Shown piece after piece: positions 24,730 through 36,100 of a DNA stretch of 64,000 nucleotides (positions within the stretch are counted from its first letter, which is position 1; each line of letters starts with the position of its first letter). The stretch spans positions 248,001 to 312,000 of the forward strand of contig NZ_LANI01000005.1 in assembly GCF_000982415.1 (NCBI RefSeq). Reading direction: 5' to 3'. Made by a program: the position numbers and the translations under genes. The notes beneath the pieces were generated by a model, which did no database searches, was not told the origin of the DNA, and saw only the letters and a program-made list of their open reading frames with translations. This stretch comes from Kiloniella litopenaei (GTDB lineage Bacteria > Pseudomonadota > Alphaproteobacteria > Kiloniellales > Kiloniellaceae).

Positions 24730-26040
24730 ATGAAAGCCAAGTACATGACAGAATTTACTGATTATAAAGTTGCGGATATGTCCCTCGCTGATTGGGGCCG
24801 TAAAGAAATCACGATTGCTGAAACTGAAATGCCAGGTCTAATGGCACTTCGTGAAGAGTTTGGCGAAAGCAAGCCACTTGCAGGGGCTCGTATTGCCGGT
24901 TGTTTGCACATGACAATTCAGACCGCAGTTCTGATCGAAACTCTTACTGCTCTTGGTGCAGAGGTTCGTTGGTCTTCTTGTAACATCTTCTCCACTCAGG
25001 ATCAGGCTGCGGCTGCTATCGCGGCTACTGGTGTTCCTGTTTTCGCCTGGAAAGGTGAAACAGAGGAAGAGTTCAACTGGTGCATTGAACAGACAATCGA
25101 AGGTCCTGATGGCTGGAAGCCAAACCTTATCCTTGATGATGGTGGTGACCTTACTGTGATGGTTCACGATCACTTCCCGGAACTTCTTGACGATATTCGC
25201 GGCCTTTCCGAAGAAACAACAACGGGTGTTCATCGTCTGTATGAAATGGCCAAAAAAGGCACATTGAAAGTACCAGCGATTAATGTGAATGACTCTGTTA
25301 CAAAATCAAAATTCGATAACCTTTATGGCTGTCGCGAATCCCTTGTTGATGGCATCAAACGTGCGACTGACGTTATGGTTGCTGGTAAAGTTGCTGTTGT
25401 TGGTGGTTTTGGTGATGTTGGTAAAGGTTCTGCGGCTTCCCTGCGTACACAGGGTGCACGCGTTCTTGTAACCGAAATTGATCCGATTTGCGCACTTCAG
25501 GCCGCAATGGAAGGTTACGAAGTAACAACTATGGAAGAAGCTGCTTCTATCGGTGATATCTTTGTAACGACAACAGGTAACAAAGACATCATTACAATCG
25601 ACCACATGCGTGATATGAAAGATCGCGCAATCGTTTGTAACATCGGTCATTTCGATTCAGAAATCCAGATTGCTGCTCTTCGTAATTATCCTTGGCACAA
25701 TGTTAAGGATCAGGTTGACGAAGTTGAATTCCCTGATGGCAAGCGTTTGATCATTCTTGCCGAAGGTCGTCTTGTAAACCTTGGTTGTGCAACAGGTCAT
25801 CCAAGCTTCGTGATGTCTGCTTCCTTTACAAACCAGGTTCTCGCACAGATCGAACTGTGGGAAAATTCAGCGAATTATGAGAACAAAGTTTATGTTCTGC
25901 CTAAAGCACTGGATGAAAAAGTTGCAATGCTTCACCTTGCCAAACTGGGTGTTAAGTTAACCAAGCTGACACAAGAACAAGCTGATTACATTGATGTGCC
26001 AGTTGAGGGTCCTTTTAAGCAGGATCATTACCGTTACTAA
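24730..26040 (+). CDS. ahcY: Adenosylhomocysteinase
   Basis: A 436-aa NAD-dependent enzyme that splits S-adenosylhomocysteine into adenosine and homocysteine, relieving product inhibition of methyltransferases. The NAD site is [15 protein letters not shown], the substrate region includes [13 protein letters not shown] and [10 protein letters not shown], and the C-terminus ends KQDHYRY as expected. ATG 24745 ([11 protein letters not shown]) is an alternative start close to the family start. Codons are biased to GGT, CGT, GCT and CTT, in contrast to neighbours, indicating high expression. The order ahcY-divL-tsaE is also known from Caulobacter. Confidence 0.97.
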   Translation: MKAKYMTEFTDYKVADMSLADWGRKEITIAETEMPGLMALREEFGESKPLAGARIAGCLHMTIQTAVLIETLTALGAEVRWSSCNIFSTQDQAAAAIAATGVPVFAWKGETEEEFNWCIEQTIEGPDGWKPNLILDDGGDLTVMVHDHFPELLDDIRGLSEETTTGVHRLYEMAKKGTLKVPAINVNDSVTKSKFDNLYGCRESLVDGIKRATDVMVAGKVAVVGGFGDVGKGSAASLRTQGARVLVTEIDPICALQAAMEGYEVTTMEEAASIGDIFVTTTGNKDIITIDHMRDMKDRAIVCNIGHFDSEIQIAALRNYPWHNVKDQVDEVEFPDGKRLIILAEGRLVNLGCATGHPSFVMSASFTNQVLAQIELWENSANYENKVYVLPKALDEKVAMLHLAKLGVKLTKLTQEQADYIDVPVEGPFKQDHYRY

Positions 26041-26102
26041 TAATGCCGTTATGGGGTGATTGACGGTCTCTACCGATAAGATTGCCCTAAAAAGAATATC
26101 TT

Positions 26103-26137
26103 CAGGGGACGCAGGTTGATTTCTGTGTCCCCTGTTT
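26103..26137 (+). terminator. Probable ahcY terminator
   Basis: CAGGGGACGCAG (26103-26114) pairs with CTGTGTCCCCTG (26123-26134) with one G-U pair and an 8-nt loop, followed by only three T. It separates ahcY from divL. Confidence 0.55.
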
Positions 26138-26252
26138 GCGTTCAACATCTTGTTTTGACAAGATAAACTTATTACACTTGATCTGGGTTTTCTGGCAGTT
26201 TCAAAAAATCCCCACAAAATATGGATTTACTGCACTTATTGAGGGGAACGCA

Positions 26253-28748
26253 GTGTCGTCATTTTCGGCTTATCTGCCGGGCTTCTTTCTTACTCTCATT
26301 ATCCTGCTTGGCTCGGGGTTAATTGTTTTTGCCTATCGTCACCGTTGGCGATTGCTTCAACAAAAACTCAATGACTTGCAGATAAGATCGTCACTCGACC
26401 GTGCTGCGGTTCTAGCGGCTCCTCTTGGGTGTGTCACCTATTCTCACCACGATAAAAAATCGCGGGCCAGTGTTGGCGTTGTCCGTGAGTTTGGTCTGGA
26501 TAAAGGAGAGATTGATTTTAATGCAATCTCTATCGCCTTTCAGCGTGGAACAGGTGAAGCGAATACGCTGACAGAGGCTTTTGAGAGTCTCAGGGATCAA
26601 GGCAGGTCCTTTACGCTGACGTTACGCGCCAAAGGGCGAACATATCGAATGCATGGTCAGCGAATAGAAGCCGCGGGTGATAATCCCCCAATTACTGATG
26701 TTGTCTGGTTTTCAGATATTAGTGATTTGGCAAAGCAAGCGAGCACTGCGGCAGAAGAATCCCGGCATGTATCTTCTTTGTTAGAAAACTTGCCGATCCC
26801 GGTATGGATGCGTGATGACAACCTTGCGATTACTTATTGCAACAAAGCCTATGCAGATGCTGTTGAGGCCGAGCAAACGGAAATCATCCAAAAAAATATA
26901 GAACTGGTCGACAGGTCAAAGGTTTCTCAGGCCCATAACCTTGCAAGGCGCGCGCTGGATAGTGGTGAAATTTCCTGTGATAAACACCACGCAATTATTG
27001 CTGGTGAAAGACGGCTTTTGGAATTCAGTGAAAGAAAGTTGGATGATAAAACCCTGTTGGGATTTGCGGTTGATCAAACAGGTTTAGAGGAAGCGGAAAA
27101 CAAATTGGGGCGGCATATCGGCGCCCATGCCCAGGTACTTGAAAATCTGGGCATTGCTATTTCAATATTTGGTCCAGATGAACGTCTTACTTTCTTCAAT
27201 TCTGCCTATGCAAATCTGTTCAAGTTAAACGAGGATTTCTTGAAATCCGAACCTCATTTAAGTGAGGTTCTCGACACCATGCGTGAAAACCGCAGATTGC
27301 CTGAATATGCGAACTTCCCCGAGTTTAAACAGCAAAGGCTTCGTGATTATCGCACGATGATCGAGCCCGTTGAAGAGCTATTGCACCTCACCGATGGCAC
27401 AACCCTACGTTCTGTTGCGACGGCGCATCCTTTTGGCGGTGTGCTTGAAACAGTCGAAGACGTAACAGATCGTCTTGCGCTGGAACGATCATACAATACC
27501 TTAACCGCAGTACAGCGTGAAACGTTGAACAAGTTATATGAAGCTGTTGTGGTGTACGGAGCGGATGGTCGCTTGAAGCTGTATAATCCGAACTTTGCAG
27601 AACTTTGGAAGCTTCCGGAAGATTTCCTCAATAGTGAGCCACATGTCAGGGATGTGGTTCAGCAAAGTAGAGATCTTTTTGAAGTAAGGGATGGCGATTG
27701 GGATAGTCAGCTTGAAATGATGGTCGCACGTGTTTGTGAGCCCGAGGCCAGATCTGGTCGTAAATTTCGGGCCGATGGTGTTGTTCTTGATTGGGCACAG
27801 GTTATGCTGCCGGACGGGGCATCTTTGTTGACATTCCTTGACGTGACAGATTCCTTTACCGTTGAACGCGCACTGCTCGAGAAAAATGAAGCACTGGAGA
27901 CAGCTGATAAGCTAAAAACTGAGTTCATCGCCAATGTTTCATATGAATTGAGAACACCTTTAAATGCGATTGTTGGCTTTGCAGAAATTCTGGAGAACCA
28001 GTTTTTTGGTGAACTTAACAGCAGACAGAGAGAGTACAGTCAGGCGATTGTTGAATCTTCGCAGCGGTTAATGACCTTGATCAATGATATTCTTGACTTG
28101 GCAACGATTGAAGCTGGCTATCTGCACCTAGACCTTACCGAGGTCAAGGTCGAACATATGTTGCAACATCTTCACACCATCGGACATGAAAGAGCACGTC
28201 ACCGAAATATTGATGTGAATATTATTTGTGATGACAAGATTGGCTTTGTTCTGGTGGATGAGCGTCGCTTGACACAAGCACTGTTTAACTTGCTGTTGAA
28301 CGCTCTTAAGTTTTCCCCCGAAGGAGAACGAGTTGATATCACAGCAAGCCGTGATCATGAGCTGCGGATTGCCGTGAAGGACAATGGCATGGGGATTAGT
28401 AAGGAAGACCAGGAAAGGGTTTTCCATAAATTTGAGCGTGGTGAAGGCCATGCTAAACAGGCTGGTGCAGGTCTGGGACTGTCCCTTGTTAAAAGTCTTG
28501 TGGAACTACATGGTGGTTGGGTAGAGATTGAATCCAAAATAAACGAGGGAACCACGGTAACTTGCCATATTCCATTGCTTGAAGATCCTGAAAAACCGGG
28601 TGGAATTCGCAAGGTTGTTGCCGATACGATCAGTGCAAACAGTGGTGCACATGACGCTGTTGAAGATCAAAAAATTGCTGAACAGCACGAAAAAAATATC
28701 GTAAAAAATGAAGAAGGTGCATCCCCAGAAGAGAAAGAGGCGCCGTGA
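26253..28748 (+). CDS. divL: DivL-like tyrosine pseudo-histidine kinase
   Basis: An 831-aa membrane protein with one N-terminal helix (LPGFFLTLIILLGSGLIVFAY), three or four PAS-like domains (about residues 160-520), then a dimerisation and ATPase region. The H-box reads NVSYELRTPL: Tyr564 replaces the phosphoaccepting histidine, as in Caulobacter DivL. N-box NLLLNALKFSP, G1 DNGMGI and G2 GAGLGLSLV are intact. In Caulobacter DivL acts as a non-enzymatic sensor of DivK that steers CckA and cell-cycle control at the pole. The start is GTG 26253, with GAGGGG six bases upstream; the frame is open to 26136. The stop overlaps tsaE (GTGA). Confidence 0.9.
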   Translation: MSSFSAYLPGFFLTLIILLGSGLIVFAYRHRWRLLQQKLNDLQIRSSLDRAAVLAAPLGCVTYSHHDKKSRASVGVVREFGLDKGEIDFNAISIAFQRGTGEANTLTEAFESLRDQGRSFTLTLRAKGRTYRMHGQRIEAAGDNPPITDVVWFSDISDLAKQASTAAEESRHVSSLLENLPIPVWMRDDNLAITYCNKAYADAVEAEQTEIIQKNIELVDRSKVSQAHNLARRALDSGEISCDKHHAIIAGERRLLEFSERKLDDKTLLGFAVDQTGLEEAENKLGRHIGAHAQVLENLGIAISIFGPDERLTFFNSAYANLFKLNEDFLKSEPHLSEVLDTMRENRRLPEYANFPEFKQQRLRDYRTMIEPVEELLHLTDGTTLRSVATAHPFGGVLETVEDVTDRLALERSYNTLTAVQRETLNKLYEAVVVYGADGRLKLYNPNFAELWKLPEDFLNSEPHVRDVVQQSRDLFEVRDGDWDSQLEMMVARVCEPEARSGRKFRADGVVLDWAQVMLPDGASLLTFLDVTDSFTVERALLEKNEALETADKLKTEFIANVSYELRTPLNAIVGFAEILENQFFGELNSRQREYSQAIVESSQRLMTLINDILDLATIEAGYLHLDLTEVKVEHMLQHLHTIGHERARHRNIDVNIICDDKIGFVLVDERRLTQALFNLLLNALKFSPEGERVDITASRDHELRIAVKDNGMGISKEDQERVFHKFERGEGHAKQAGAGLGLSLVKSLVELHGGWVEIESKINEGTTVTCHIPLLEDPEKPGGIRKVVADTISANSGAHDAVEDQKIAEQHEKNIVKNEEGASPEEKEAP

Positions 28749-29236
28749 CAACAGAAGAGCTGATTGGTGAAATTGTTCTTGCGGATGAAAATGAAACCCG
28801 GAAATTTGCTCGTCGTCTTTCCCCTTTTTTGGGGGAGGGTGATGTTCTGGCTTTGGATGGGGATCTTGGAGCTGGGAAGACAGCTTTTTCACGCGCCTTG
28901 ATTAATGCCTTTCCGGCAACGGAAGGAGCGGAGCAAACCGAAGAAGTCCCCAGTCCGACCTTTACTCTGGTACAAATCTATGACCGGGCTGAAAAACAGG
29001 TTTGGCACTTTGATCTCTATCGATTAGAGGATCCGGAAGAAGCATATGAGTTGGGTATCGAAGAGGCTTTTTCTGAAGGTATTTCCCTTATTGAATGGCC
29101 TGATCGGCTTGGCTTTTTAATGCCGCGTGGACATCTAAAGGTAAAGCTGTCTTACGGTGAGGGAGAAACTGCAAGGGTATTGAAGCTTGTGGGGGGGCCG
29201 AAATGGCGGGAAAGACTATCCCCTTTGTTTTCTTGA
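28745..29236 (+). CDS. tsaE: tRNA threonylcarbamoyladenosine biosynthesis ATPase TsaE
   Basis: A 163-aa small P-loop protein needed, with TsaB, TsaC and TsaD, for t6A37 formation in ANN-decoding tRNAs. Walker A is DGDLGAGKTAFSRAL near residue 40; SPTFTLVQIY and HFDLYRLEDPEEAYELG are the family motifs, and LIEWPDRLG follows. The GTG start overlaps the divL stop by four bases. This gene order is common in alphaproteobacteria. Confidence 0.95.
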   Translation: MTTEELIGEIVLADENETRKFARRLSPFLGEGDVLALDGDLGAGKTAFSRALINAFPATEGAEQTEEVPSPTFTLVQIYDRAEKQVWHFDLYRLEDPEEAYELGIEEAFSEGISLIEWPDRLGFLMPRGHLKVKLSYGEGETARVLKLVGGPKWRERLSPLFS

Positions 29237-29307
29237 AATCTGGTGTTTTCTTAAAGCGTGACTTGATCGACGATGGGTCCGACTAATAGCAGGATATAGT
29301 AATTCCG

Positions 29308-30060
29308 ATGGCGACAAAAACTGCGGCAATAAAAACGGCAATGGTATTGGCGGCTGGTTTTGGCAAGCGGATGAGGCCAATCACAGAAACAATCCCCAAA
29401 CCTTTGGTGCCTGTTCTTGGGGTGCCAATGCTGGAAAGTATTATTGCGAAGCTAAGAACCGCAGGTATCGAGAGGATTGTGGTAAATGGCTTTTATCTGA
29501 AAGAGCAGATTCAACGCTTTGTAGAATCTTATGACGATCCGATGATTATGTTTTCTGAAGAACATGAAATTCTAGAGACGGGCGGAGGAGTGACGCAGGC
29601 GCTGTCTCTTTTGGGGAATGATCCTTTTGTTGTCGTGAATGGTGACGTCTGTTGGCTCGATGGTGGTTCATCTGCCATCAAGCGGATTATGGATTTTTGG
29701 AATCCTGATGTCATGGATGCGTTACTTCTGGTTCATCCAAGGTCCAAAGCCTATGGGTACGAAGGGGCCGGTGATTTTTTTCTGGGGAATGATCAAAAGC
29801 TGAGCCGCAGGGGAGAGAAAAAATCTGCGCCTTACGTCTATGCAGGCATTCAGATTCTGCATCCAAAACTTTTTGTAGCTGTCCCTACAGAGGCCTTTTC
29901 TCTAAATGAAATTTTCGACAAAGCTCTTGCGTCCAATCGATTGTGTGGATTGGAACATGACGGGGAATGGTTTCATGTGGGAACACCCGAAGGCCTTCGT
30001 GAAGTAGAGGATCTTTTACAAAACATGTTACCTACGGCATCCAAATCCAGTGGCTCTTGA
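29308..30060 (+). CDS. MurU-like sugar-1-phosphate nucleotidyltransferase
   Basis: A 250-aa nucleotidyltransferase with signature MVLAAGFGKRMRPITETIPKPLVP and the metal-binding DGDV-like VNGDVCWLDGG. It is closest in layout to MurU, which makes UDP-MurNAc from MurNAc-1-phosphate in cell-wall recycling. In many alphaproteobacteria the preceding gene is the sugar kinase amgK; here only 71 bases separate tsaE from this gene, so amgK is missing at this place. The start ATG 29308 is preceded by a weak site. It leads into addB with a 3-base gap. Confidence 0.85.
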   Translation: MATKTAAIKTAMVLAAGFGKRMRPITETIPKPLVPVLGVPMLESIIAKLRTAGIERIVVNGFYLKEQIQRFVESYDDPMIMFSEEHEILETGGGVTQALSLLGNDPFVVVNGDVCWLDGGSSAIKRIMDFWNPDVMDALLLVHPRSKAYGYEGAGDFFLGNDQKLSRRGEKKSAPYVYAGIQILHPKLFVAVPTEAFSLNEIFDKALASNRLCGLEHDGEWFHVGTPEGLREVEDLLQNMLPTASKSSGS

Positions 30061-30063
30061 ATA

Positions 30064-33000
30064 ATGACTTTTGAGTTGCCCTTCGACCCAGAGCCTTTAG
30101 AGGTGAGAGACACTGTATCAGAAGTTTATTCTGTCGCGTCGAATGCTTCATTTGTTGATGCGCTGGCCAAGGGAATCTTAGAGCGCTGGGGAGACAACCC
30201 GCTGGAATTTTCCAGGGTAATGATCCTTTTACCAACAAGGCGTGCTTGTCGAAGCTTGCAGCAGGCTTTTTTGCGGGCGTCTGAGGGTAAAGCCATGATG
30301 TTACCCAGAATGCTGCCGCTGGGTGATTTGGATCCCGATGAATTGCTTATGTCGGCTTCTGACGTAGCTATTGGGCAAGATCAGGATCTTGATCTTCGTC
30401 CTGTACTTTCATCATTAAGGCGGCAACTTTTGCTAAGTCAGCTGGTGTTGAAATGGTCGGCGTCACAGGCCAAGGCAAACGGCGGGGATGTCATTCCCGA
30501 AGATCAGGCTGTGCGTCTTGCCGGAGAGCTTGGTCGTTTTCTGGATCAGGTGCAGACAGAGGGCCTGAGCTTTGCCGATCTATCTGATCTTGTGCCGGAG
30601 GACTATGCCGTCCACTGGCAAATCACACTGGAATTTCTGGAGATTTTAACAAAAATCTGGCCGACCGTAGAAGAGGCAACAGGCGGTATTGGCCCGGCAG
30701 AAAGACGGCGACGTCTTTTGGAGGGACAGGCTGAGTTCTGGCGTCAATGCCCTCCGGACCATCCCCTTATCGTTGCTGGTTCAACAGGCTCTATTCCGGC
30801 GGCAGCCGATTTAATTGGCGTTATCTCCAAATGTTCGCAAGGGGTGGTCATTTTGCCGGGTGTTGATTTGACCGCAGACGACGATACCTGGCGTGAATTT
30901 CTGAAAGATAGCTCACATCCCCAAAATGGATTGGCGCGTTTGTTAAAGCGTTTGGACATTCCTAGGTCTGATTTACAACCTTGGCCTTATGGCCTTGAGG
31001 GAACCGATTTAGAAAACAGAGCGCCGGAAAGGCGGGTTGATTTTGTGCATATGGCAATGCGTCCGGCACAGGCAACAACGCAATGGCAGGGCTATATAGA
31101 GCAGTCGGATATTTCGTTATTTCAAAAGGCACTTGCAAAGGTATCCCGTCTGGACTGCCCCGGACCCGGCGAAGAAGCCTTGGCCATTTCCCTTGTTTTA
31201 AGGTCAGTTCTGGAAACACCGGAAAAAACAGCGGCCTTGATCACGCCAGACAGAGACCTTGCCCGACGTGTTGCGGCAGAGATGGAACGCTGGTCAATTA
31301 CGATAGATGATTCTGCGGGCTCTCCCTTGCCGGAAGCGGCTCCGGCTGTTTTTTTGCGTCTAACTGCCGAAATGATGGTGTCTGGGCTATCACCAATTTC
31401 TTTCCTGTCGGCAATGAAGCATCCTCTTTGTGCTGCGGGTATGCAGATCGGTGTCTTTAAACGAATTATTCGACAGTTGGAGATTACGGTCCTGCGCGGG
31501 GTTCGGCCTGCGTCGGGATTTGAGGGGCTGATGACGGCGCTTGGTGATGATGCCGAAGGGGGGCTGGAAGCTCGAAATCTGCTAGAGCGTCTTGTCACTG
31601 CGGGACAGGTTTTTGACGATCATATCCGTGGTGGTACACAATCTTTCCGCTCCCTGTTGGATGCTCATATAGAGTTTGCCGAATTTTTGGCTTCAACGGA
31701 TGAACAAAGCGGGGCAGAGAGACTTTGGGCTGGGGATGACGGAACAGCCACCGCTGAATTTGTCGCGGACTTGCGGGAAGCGGTCGGTGATGCCCCAGAT
31801 GTATCGCCGCGTCGCTATCCGGAATTACTCGCGGCTCTTATGGTTGGGCGCGCGGTGCGTGCCCCCTTTGGCGCGCATCCGAGGCTGAGTATTCTCGGTG
31901 CTATCGAAGCACGCTTACAGCATGCCGACGTGGTTATCCTTGGCGGGTTGAACGAAGGTAGTTGGCCGGCAGAGGCGAAGCCCGGCCCGTGGATGAGCCG
32001 TCCGATGCGACGGGATTTTGGCCTTCCCCAACCGGAACAGCAGGTGGGATTGTCGGCACAGGATTTTGTGCAGGCCTTTTGTGCGCCAGAGGTATTTTTG
32101 ACCAGATCGGAAAAGGTAGAGGGGGCGCCAACTGTGCCTTCGCGCTGGTTACTCCGTATCGAAGCCCTGTTAGAAGGTAAAGGGTTGCGGGGTTTTTTAC
32201 AGCGAGATGCACGAAAATGGTTAAGCTGGGTCGAAGCGCTGGATCTGCCTGAAAAACGTCTTCAGATAAAAGCACCAGCTCCCACGCCACCCGTGTCTGC
32301 ACGTCCCAGGAACCTTTCTGTTACCCGCATCGAAACGTGGATGCGGGACCCTTATGCACTTTATGCCCAAAAGATATTAAAACTTCGCAAGCTTGATCCT
32401 CTGGATGCAGACCCATCCGGAGCTGACAAAGGAAGCCTGATCCATGAAGCCCTTGAAAAATTCCTGAAGCAATTTCCCGATGCGTTGCCTGAAGATGCAG
32501 AGCAACAGCTTTTGATGATTGGCGAGGGTGTTTTTGCGGCGGTTAAAGACCGTCCGGGGATCTGGTCTTTTTGGTGGCCCCGGTTTCAGCGTATTGCCAA
32601 GTGGTTTGTGGAACAAGAGAGCTTGCGTCGGAAAATGGTTTCCAAGTCCCATGTAGAAGTGACGGGTAAGCTGGTTCTGAAGGCACCAGCGGGTGATTTT
32701 ACCCTGACAGCCAAGGCGGACCGCATTGATGAACTGGCAACGGGTGGCCTGGCGATCCTTGATTATAAAACGGGTACGGTCCCAAGTGCCAAGAATGTGC
32801 TACAGGGAATTTCACCACAATTACCGTTGGAAGCGGCTATCGCTATTGAGGGCGGTTTTGGCATCTTACCCGATGAGGTGAAAGAGCTTCTTTATTGGCG
32901 CCTAACCGGTGGTGATCCCGCAGGGGAAAACAAAAATGCACTGGGACAACGCGGGGCAAAAGACGGTGTTGACCAGATTGCAAAGATTGCTCTTGAAGGT

Positions 33001-33144
33001 TTACAGGACCTGATTACAGAGTTTGATTATCAGGAAACACCCTATGCAGCGCGTCCGCGACCTAATCAAGCCCTCGTCTATAATGATTTTGAGCATCTGG
33101 CGCGGATTAAGGAATGGTCCACAGGTGGCGAGGGGGATCTATGA
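30064..33144 (+). CDS. addB: AddB, helicase-nuclease subunit
   Basis: A 1026-aa subunit of the AddAB (RecBCD-equivalent) complex for double-strand break resection. The N-terminal helicase-like part has a degenerate Walker A (MILLPTRRACRSL), typical of alphaproteobacterial AddB and suggesting no helicase activity. The C-terminal RecB-type nuclease carries KGSLIHEALEKF, KADRIDELATGG and ILDYKTGTVP, with the catalytic Asp and Lys. Four-cysteine iron-sulfur ligands of Bacillus AddB are not seen. The stop overlaps the addA start (ATGA). Confidence 0.93.
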   Translation: MTFELPFDPEPLEVRDTVSEVYSVASNASFVDALAKGILERWGDNPLEFSRVMILLPTRRACRSLQQAFLRASEGKAMMLPRMLPLGDLDPDELLMSASDVAIGQDQDLDLRPVLSSLRRQLLLSQLVLKWSASQAKANGGDVIPEDQAVRLAGELGRFLDQVQTEGLSFADLSDLVPEDYAVHWQITLEFLEILTKIWPTVEEATGGIGPAERRRRLLEGQAEFWRQCPPDHPLIVAGSTGSIPAAADLIGVISKCSQGVVILPGVDLTADDDTWREFLKDSSHPQNGLARLLKRLDIPRSDLQPWPYGLEGTDLENRAPERRVDFVHMAMRPAQATTQWQGYIEQSDISLFQKALAKVSRLDCPGPGEEALAISLVLRSVLETPEKTAALITPDRDLARRVAAEMERWSITIDDSAGSPLPEAAPAVFLRLTAEMMVSGLSPISFLSAMKHPLCAAGMQIGVFKRIIRQLEITVLRGVRPASGFEGLMTALGDDAEGGLEARNLLERLVTAGQVFDDHIRGGTQSFRSLLDAHIEFAEFLASTDEQSGAERLWAGDDGTATAEFVADLREAVGDAPDVSPRRYPELLAALMVGRAVRAPFGAHPRLSILGAIEARLQHADVVILGGLNEGSWPAEAKPGPWMSRPMRRDFGLPQPEQQVGLSAQDFVQAFCAPEVFLTRSEKVEGAPTVPSRWLLRIEALLEGKGLRGFLQRDARKWLSWVEALDLPEKRLQIKAPAPTPPVSARPRNLSVTRIETWMRDPYALYAQKILKLRKLDPLDADPSGADKGSLIHEALEKFLKQFPDALPEDAEQQLLMIGEGVFAAVKDRPGIWSFWWPRFQRIAKWFVEQESLRRKMVSKSHVEVTGKLVLKAPAGDFTLTAKADRIDELATGGLAILDYKTGTVPSAKNVLQGISPQLPLEAAIAIEGGFGILPDEVKELLYWRLTGGDPAGENKNALGQRGAKDGVDQIAKIALEGLQDLITEFDYQETPYAARPRPNQALVYNDFEHLARIKEWSTGGEGDL

Positions 33145-36100
33145 CGCTGCGCATTGACGATATCCTCCGGCAAGCCACCAACGAACAAAGACAGGCTGCG
33201 GATCCCACCACATCTGTCTGGGTCGGGGCTTCTGCGGGGGCGGGCAAGACAAAAGTTCTGACAGACCGCATTCTCAATCTGCTATTGAGTGGATCAGAGC
33301 CGGGGAAAATTCTGGCACTGACGTTCACCAAAGCGGCTGCGGCAGAGATGGCGAACCGTCTGTCTGACAAACTGGCTGGCTGGTCCACAATTCCTGAAGA
33401 TGATTTGATAAAAGAGCTGGAAAAGCTATTTGGGCGCAAGGCTTCTCTGGACGAACTGCAGACAGCCCGGCGATTGTTTGCCCGTGTTCTGGATACGCCC
33501 GGTGGCATGAAGATCCAGACCATTCACGCGTTTTGTCAATCTTTGCTGGGGCGGTTCCCCCTGGAAGCCGGCGTTGCGCCGAACTTTCAAATTCTTGACG
33601 ATCGTTCAGCGGAAGAACTTCTTTTTAGATCCCGTGAAGACGTTCTCTCGGGGCGCGGAGGATTAACTGAGCAGACTGTTACCGACGCTCTGGAATGCAT
33701 CACAGCCTATACTCAGGAACAGTCCTTTGGATCGTTGGTACAGGAAATCATCCGGGAACGCGGGAGGATCTCGGACCTTCTGGCTGAATACGGCGATCAG
33801 CAGGGGCTAAATAGGATTATCTATGAAACCCTTGGTGTTGATTCGAACAGTAATGCGACTGATCTCTTGAATGCAGCCTGTGGTGATGGCGCTTTTAACG
33901 CCATTCAGCTTTCTCATGCTGCTGATGCTCTTTTACAAGGGGCAAAGTCAGATCAGGAACGCGGTTATCTACTCAAAAACTGGTTGGAAAGTCAGCCTGA
34001 AACCAGGTGTGAAAAATATAGCGAGTACCGGGGGATTTTCTTCACGCAAGCTGGTGAAATAAGAAGTCGTTTGGCAACAAAGGGTGCTTTATCTGTATTA
34101 CCTCAGCTACCGGATATATTGATTGCCGAAGCTGAGCGTCTTATTCGCTTGAACGAAAAACTCAATGCCATTGGTGTTGCGAAAGCAACGTCGTCTTTGC
34201 TTGATCTCGGTACTGCGATTTTATCGCGATATGAGCGTTATAAAGAAACCCGCGCTTTTCTGGACTACGATGACCTTATTCTCAAAACCCGTGACTTGTT
34301 AACGGGGGAGCGGGCGGTTGCCTGGGTGCTCTTTAAGCTGGATGGTGGTATTGATCATGTTTTGATTGATGAAGCACAGGACACCAACCCGGAACAGTGG
34401 GAAGTCGTGGCGGCGCTGTGTAACGAGTTTTTTGACGGTGAGGGTGCAAGAGAAGACATTCGAACAATCTTTGCTGTCGGGGATGTGAAGCAGTCCATCT
34501 ATTCATTCCAGCGGGCTGACCCGGCCAAGTTCGAGCAAATGCGTGAACACTTTGAAAAGCGCGTCGAGATCGCCCAACAAAAATGGCAAGGTATCAGTCT
34601 GGATGTTTCCTTTCGTTCGACACCTTCGGTATTGGCAACTGTTGATCAGGTTTTTTCCTACCCCTCGGCAGCGGATGGGGTTGCTTTCCATGATGATCGC
34701 TTAAAACATCAACCCGTCAGATTGGGGCAAGCTGGGCGCGTTGAACTCTGGCCCTTGATGGTGAGTGAGGGCGGTACTGAAGACACACCTTGGACCTTGC
34801 CATTAGCACAAGAAGCGGAAATGGAATCTCGTGCACGTCTGGCAAGTGTGTTGGCGCGTCGTATCCATTACTGGACTCTGGCAGAAGCTGGAATCGATGA
34901 CCCCGTTTGTCAGTTACCTTCGCAGGGGCGACGTATTGACCCCGGTGATATTCTGATTCTGGTTCGCCGCCGGAACGCTTTTGTTGAAGAGCTGGTGCGC
35001 GAGCTCAAGACCTTGGCCGTCCCTGTCTCCGGGGTGGACCGAATGGTACTGACCGACCAGATGGCGGTTATGGATCTTGTTGCCTTGGGACGGTTTTTGC
35101 TGTTACCCGAAGATGATTTGACATTGGCGACTGTTCTAAAGGGACCTCTCCTTGGGCTGGATGAAGATCAGCTTTTTGAACTGGCCTATAATCGCAAAGG
35201 AAGCCTGTGGTCCAGATTACGGGATAAAGCCAAAACGAATGATGTTTTCGCCCGAGCAGCAGGTTTCTTGAACGGTTTGCTGGCCCGTGCAGACTTCACA
35301 CCACCTTTTGAGCTTTTTTCTCACATCCTGGGGCCGTTGGACGGGCGAAAGTTGCTCTTGTCCAGACTGGGGCCTGATGCACGTGATCCTATCGAAGAAT
35401 TTCTCTCTCTTGCTCTGGCTTATGAGCGGGAAGAAACGCCATCGCTGGAAGGGTTCCTGCATTGGCTCGAAGTTGGCGATCAGGAAATCAAGCGTGACCT
35501 TGAACAAGGCGGCGGTGCCGTTCGTATCATGACGGTACACGGGTCCAAAGGTCTTCAGGCGCCTGTGGTTATTTTACCGGATACAACTCAGATACCACAG
35601 GCTGATCGCGGGGTTGTCTGGCTAAAAGAACAGGGCAATCTCCCTGTATGGTCACCGCGTACAGCGATGAATACAGAAATCATTTCTTCTGCACGAGATC
35701 AGCTTCGCAAAGATGGTCTGCGGGAATATCGGCGACTTTTGTATGTGGCTTTGACCCGTGCCGAAGACCGTTTGGTTATATGTGGTTGGACAGGTGCACG
35801 TGAACCATCTGAGGATAGCTGGTACGCCTTGGCGCAAACGGCTCTTGATGAACATGGCAAAGAGGTCGAGTTTGCCTTCCCCGAAGACCCGACGGGCCCT
35901 TGGACTGCAATGGGAAGGGTTCAGGAGAATACACAGGAAGGTCAGATTAAGGCGGGTAAAGAAGAAGTCGCTGTTGATCATTTCGATGGCAGTTTACCTG
36001 CTTGGGCTTTTGTCGATCCGGATCAGGAACCTGTGCCGCCCCGTCCGCTTGCCCCATCCCGGGCAAAGGATGATGAACCGCCTGTCAGATCACCTCTGGG

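Noticed and set aside
24838-25233. Minus-strand open frame opposite ahcY
   Set aside because: Shadow of a highly biased coding gene; product has no recognisable motif.
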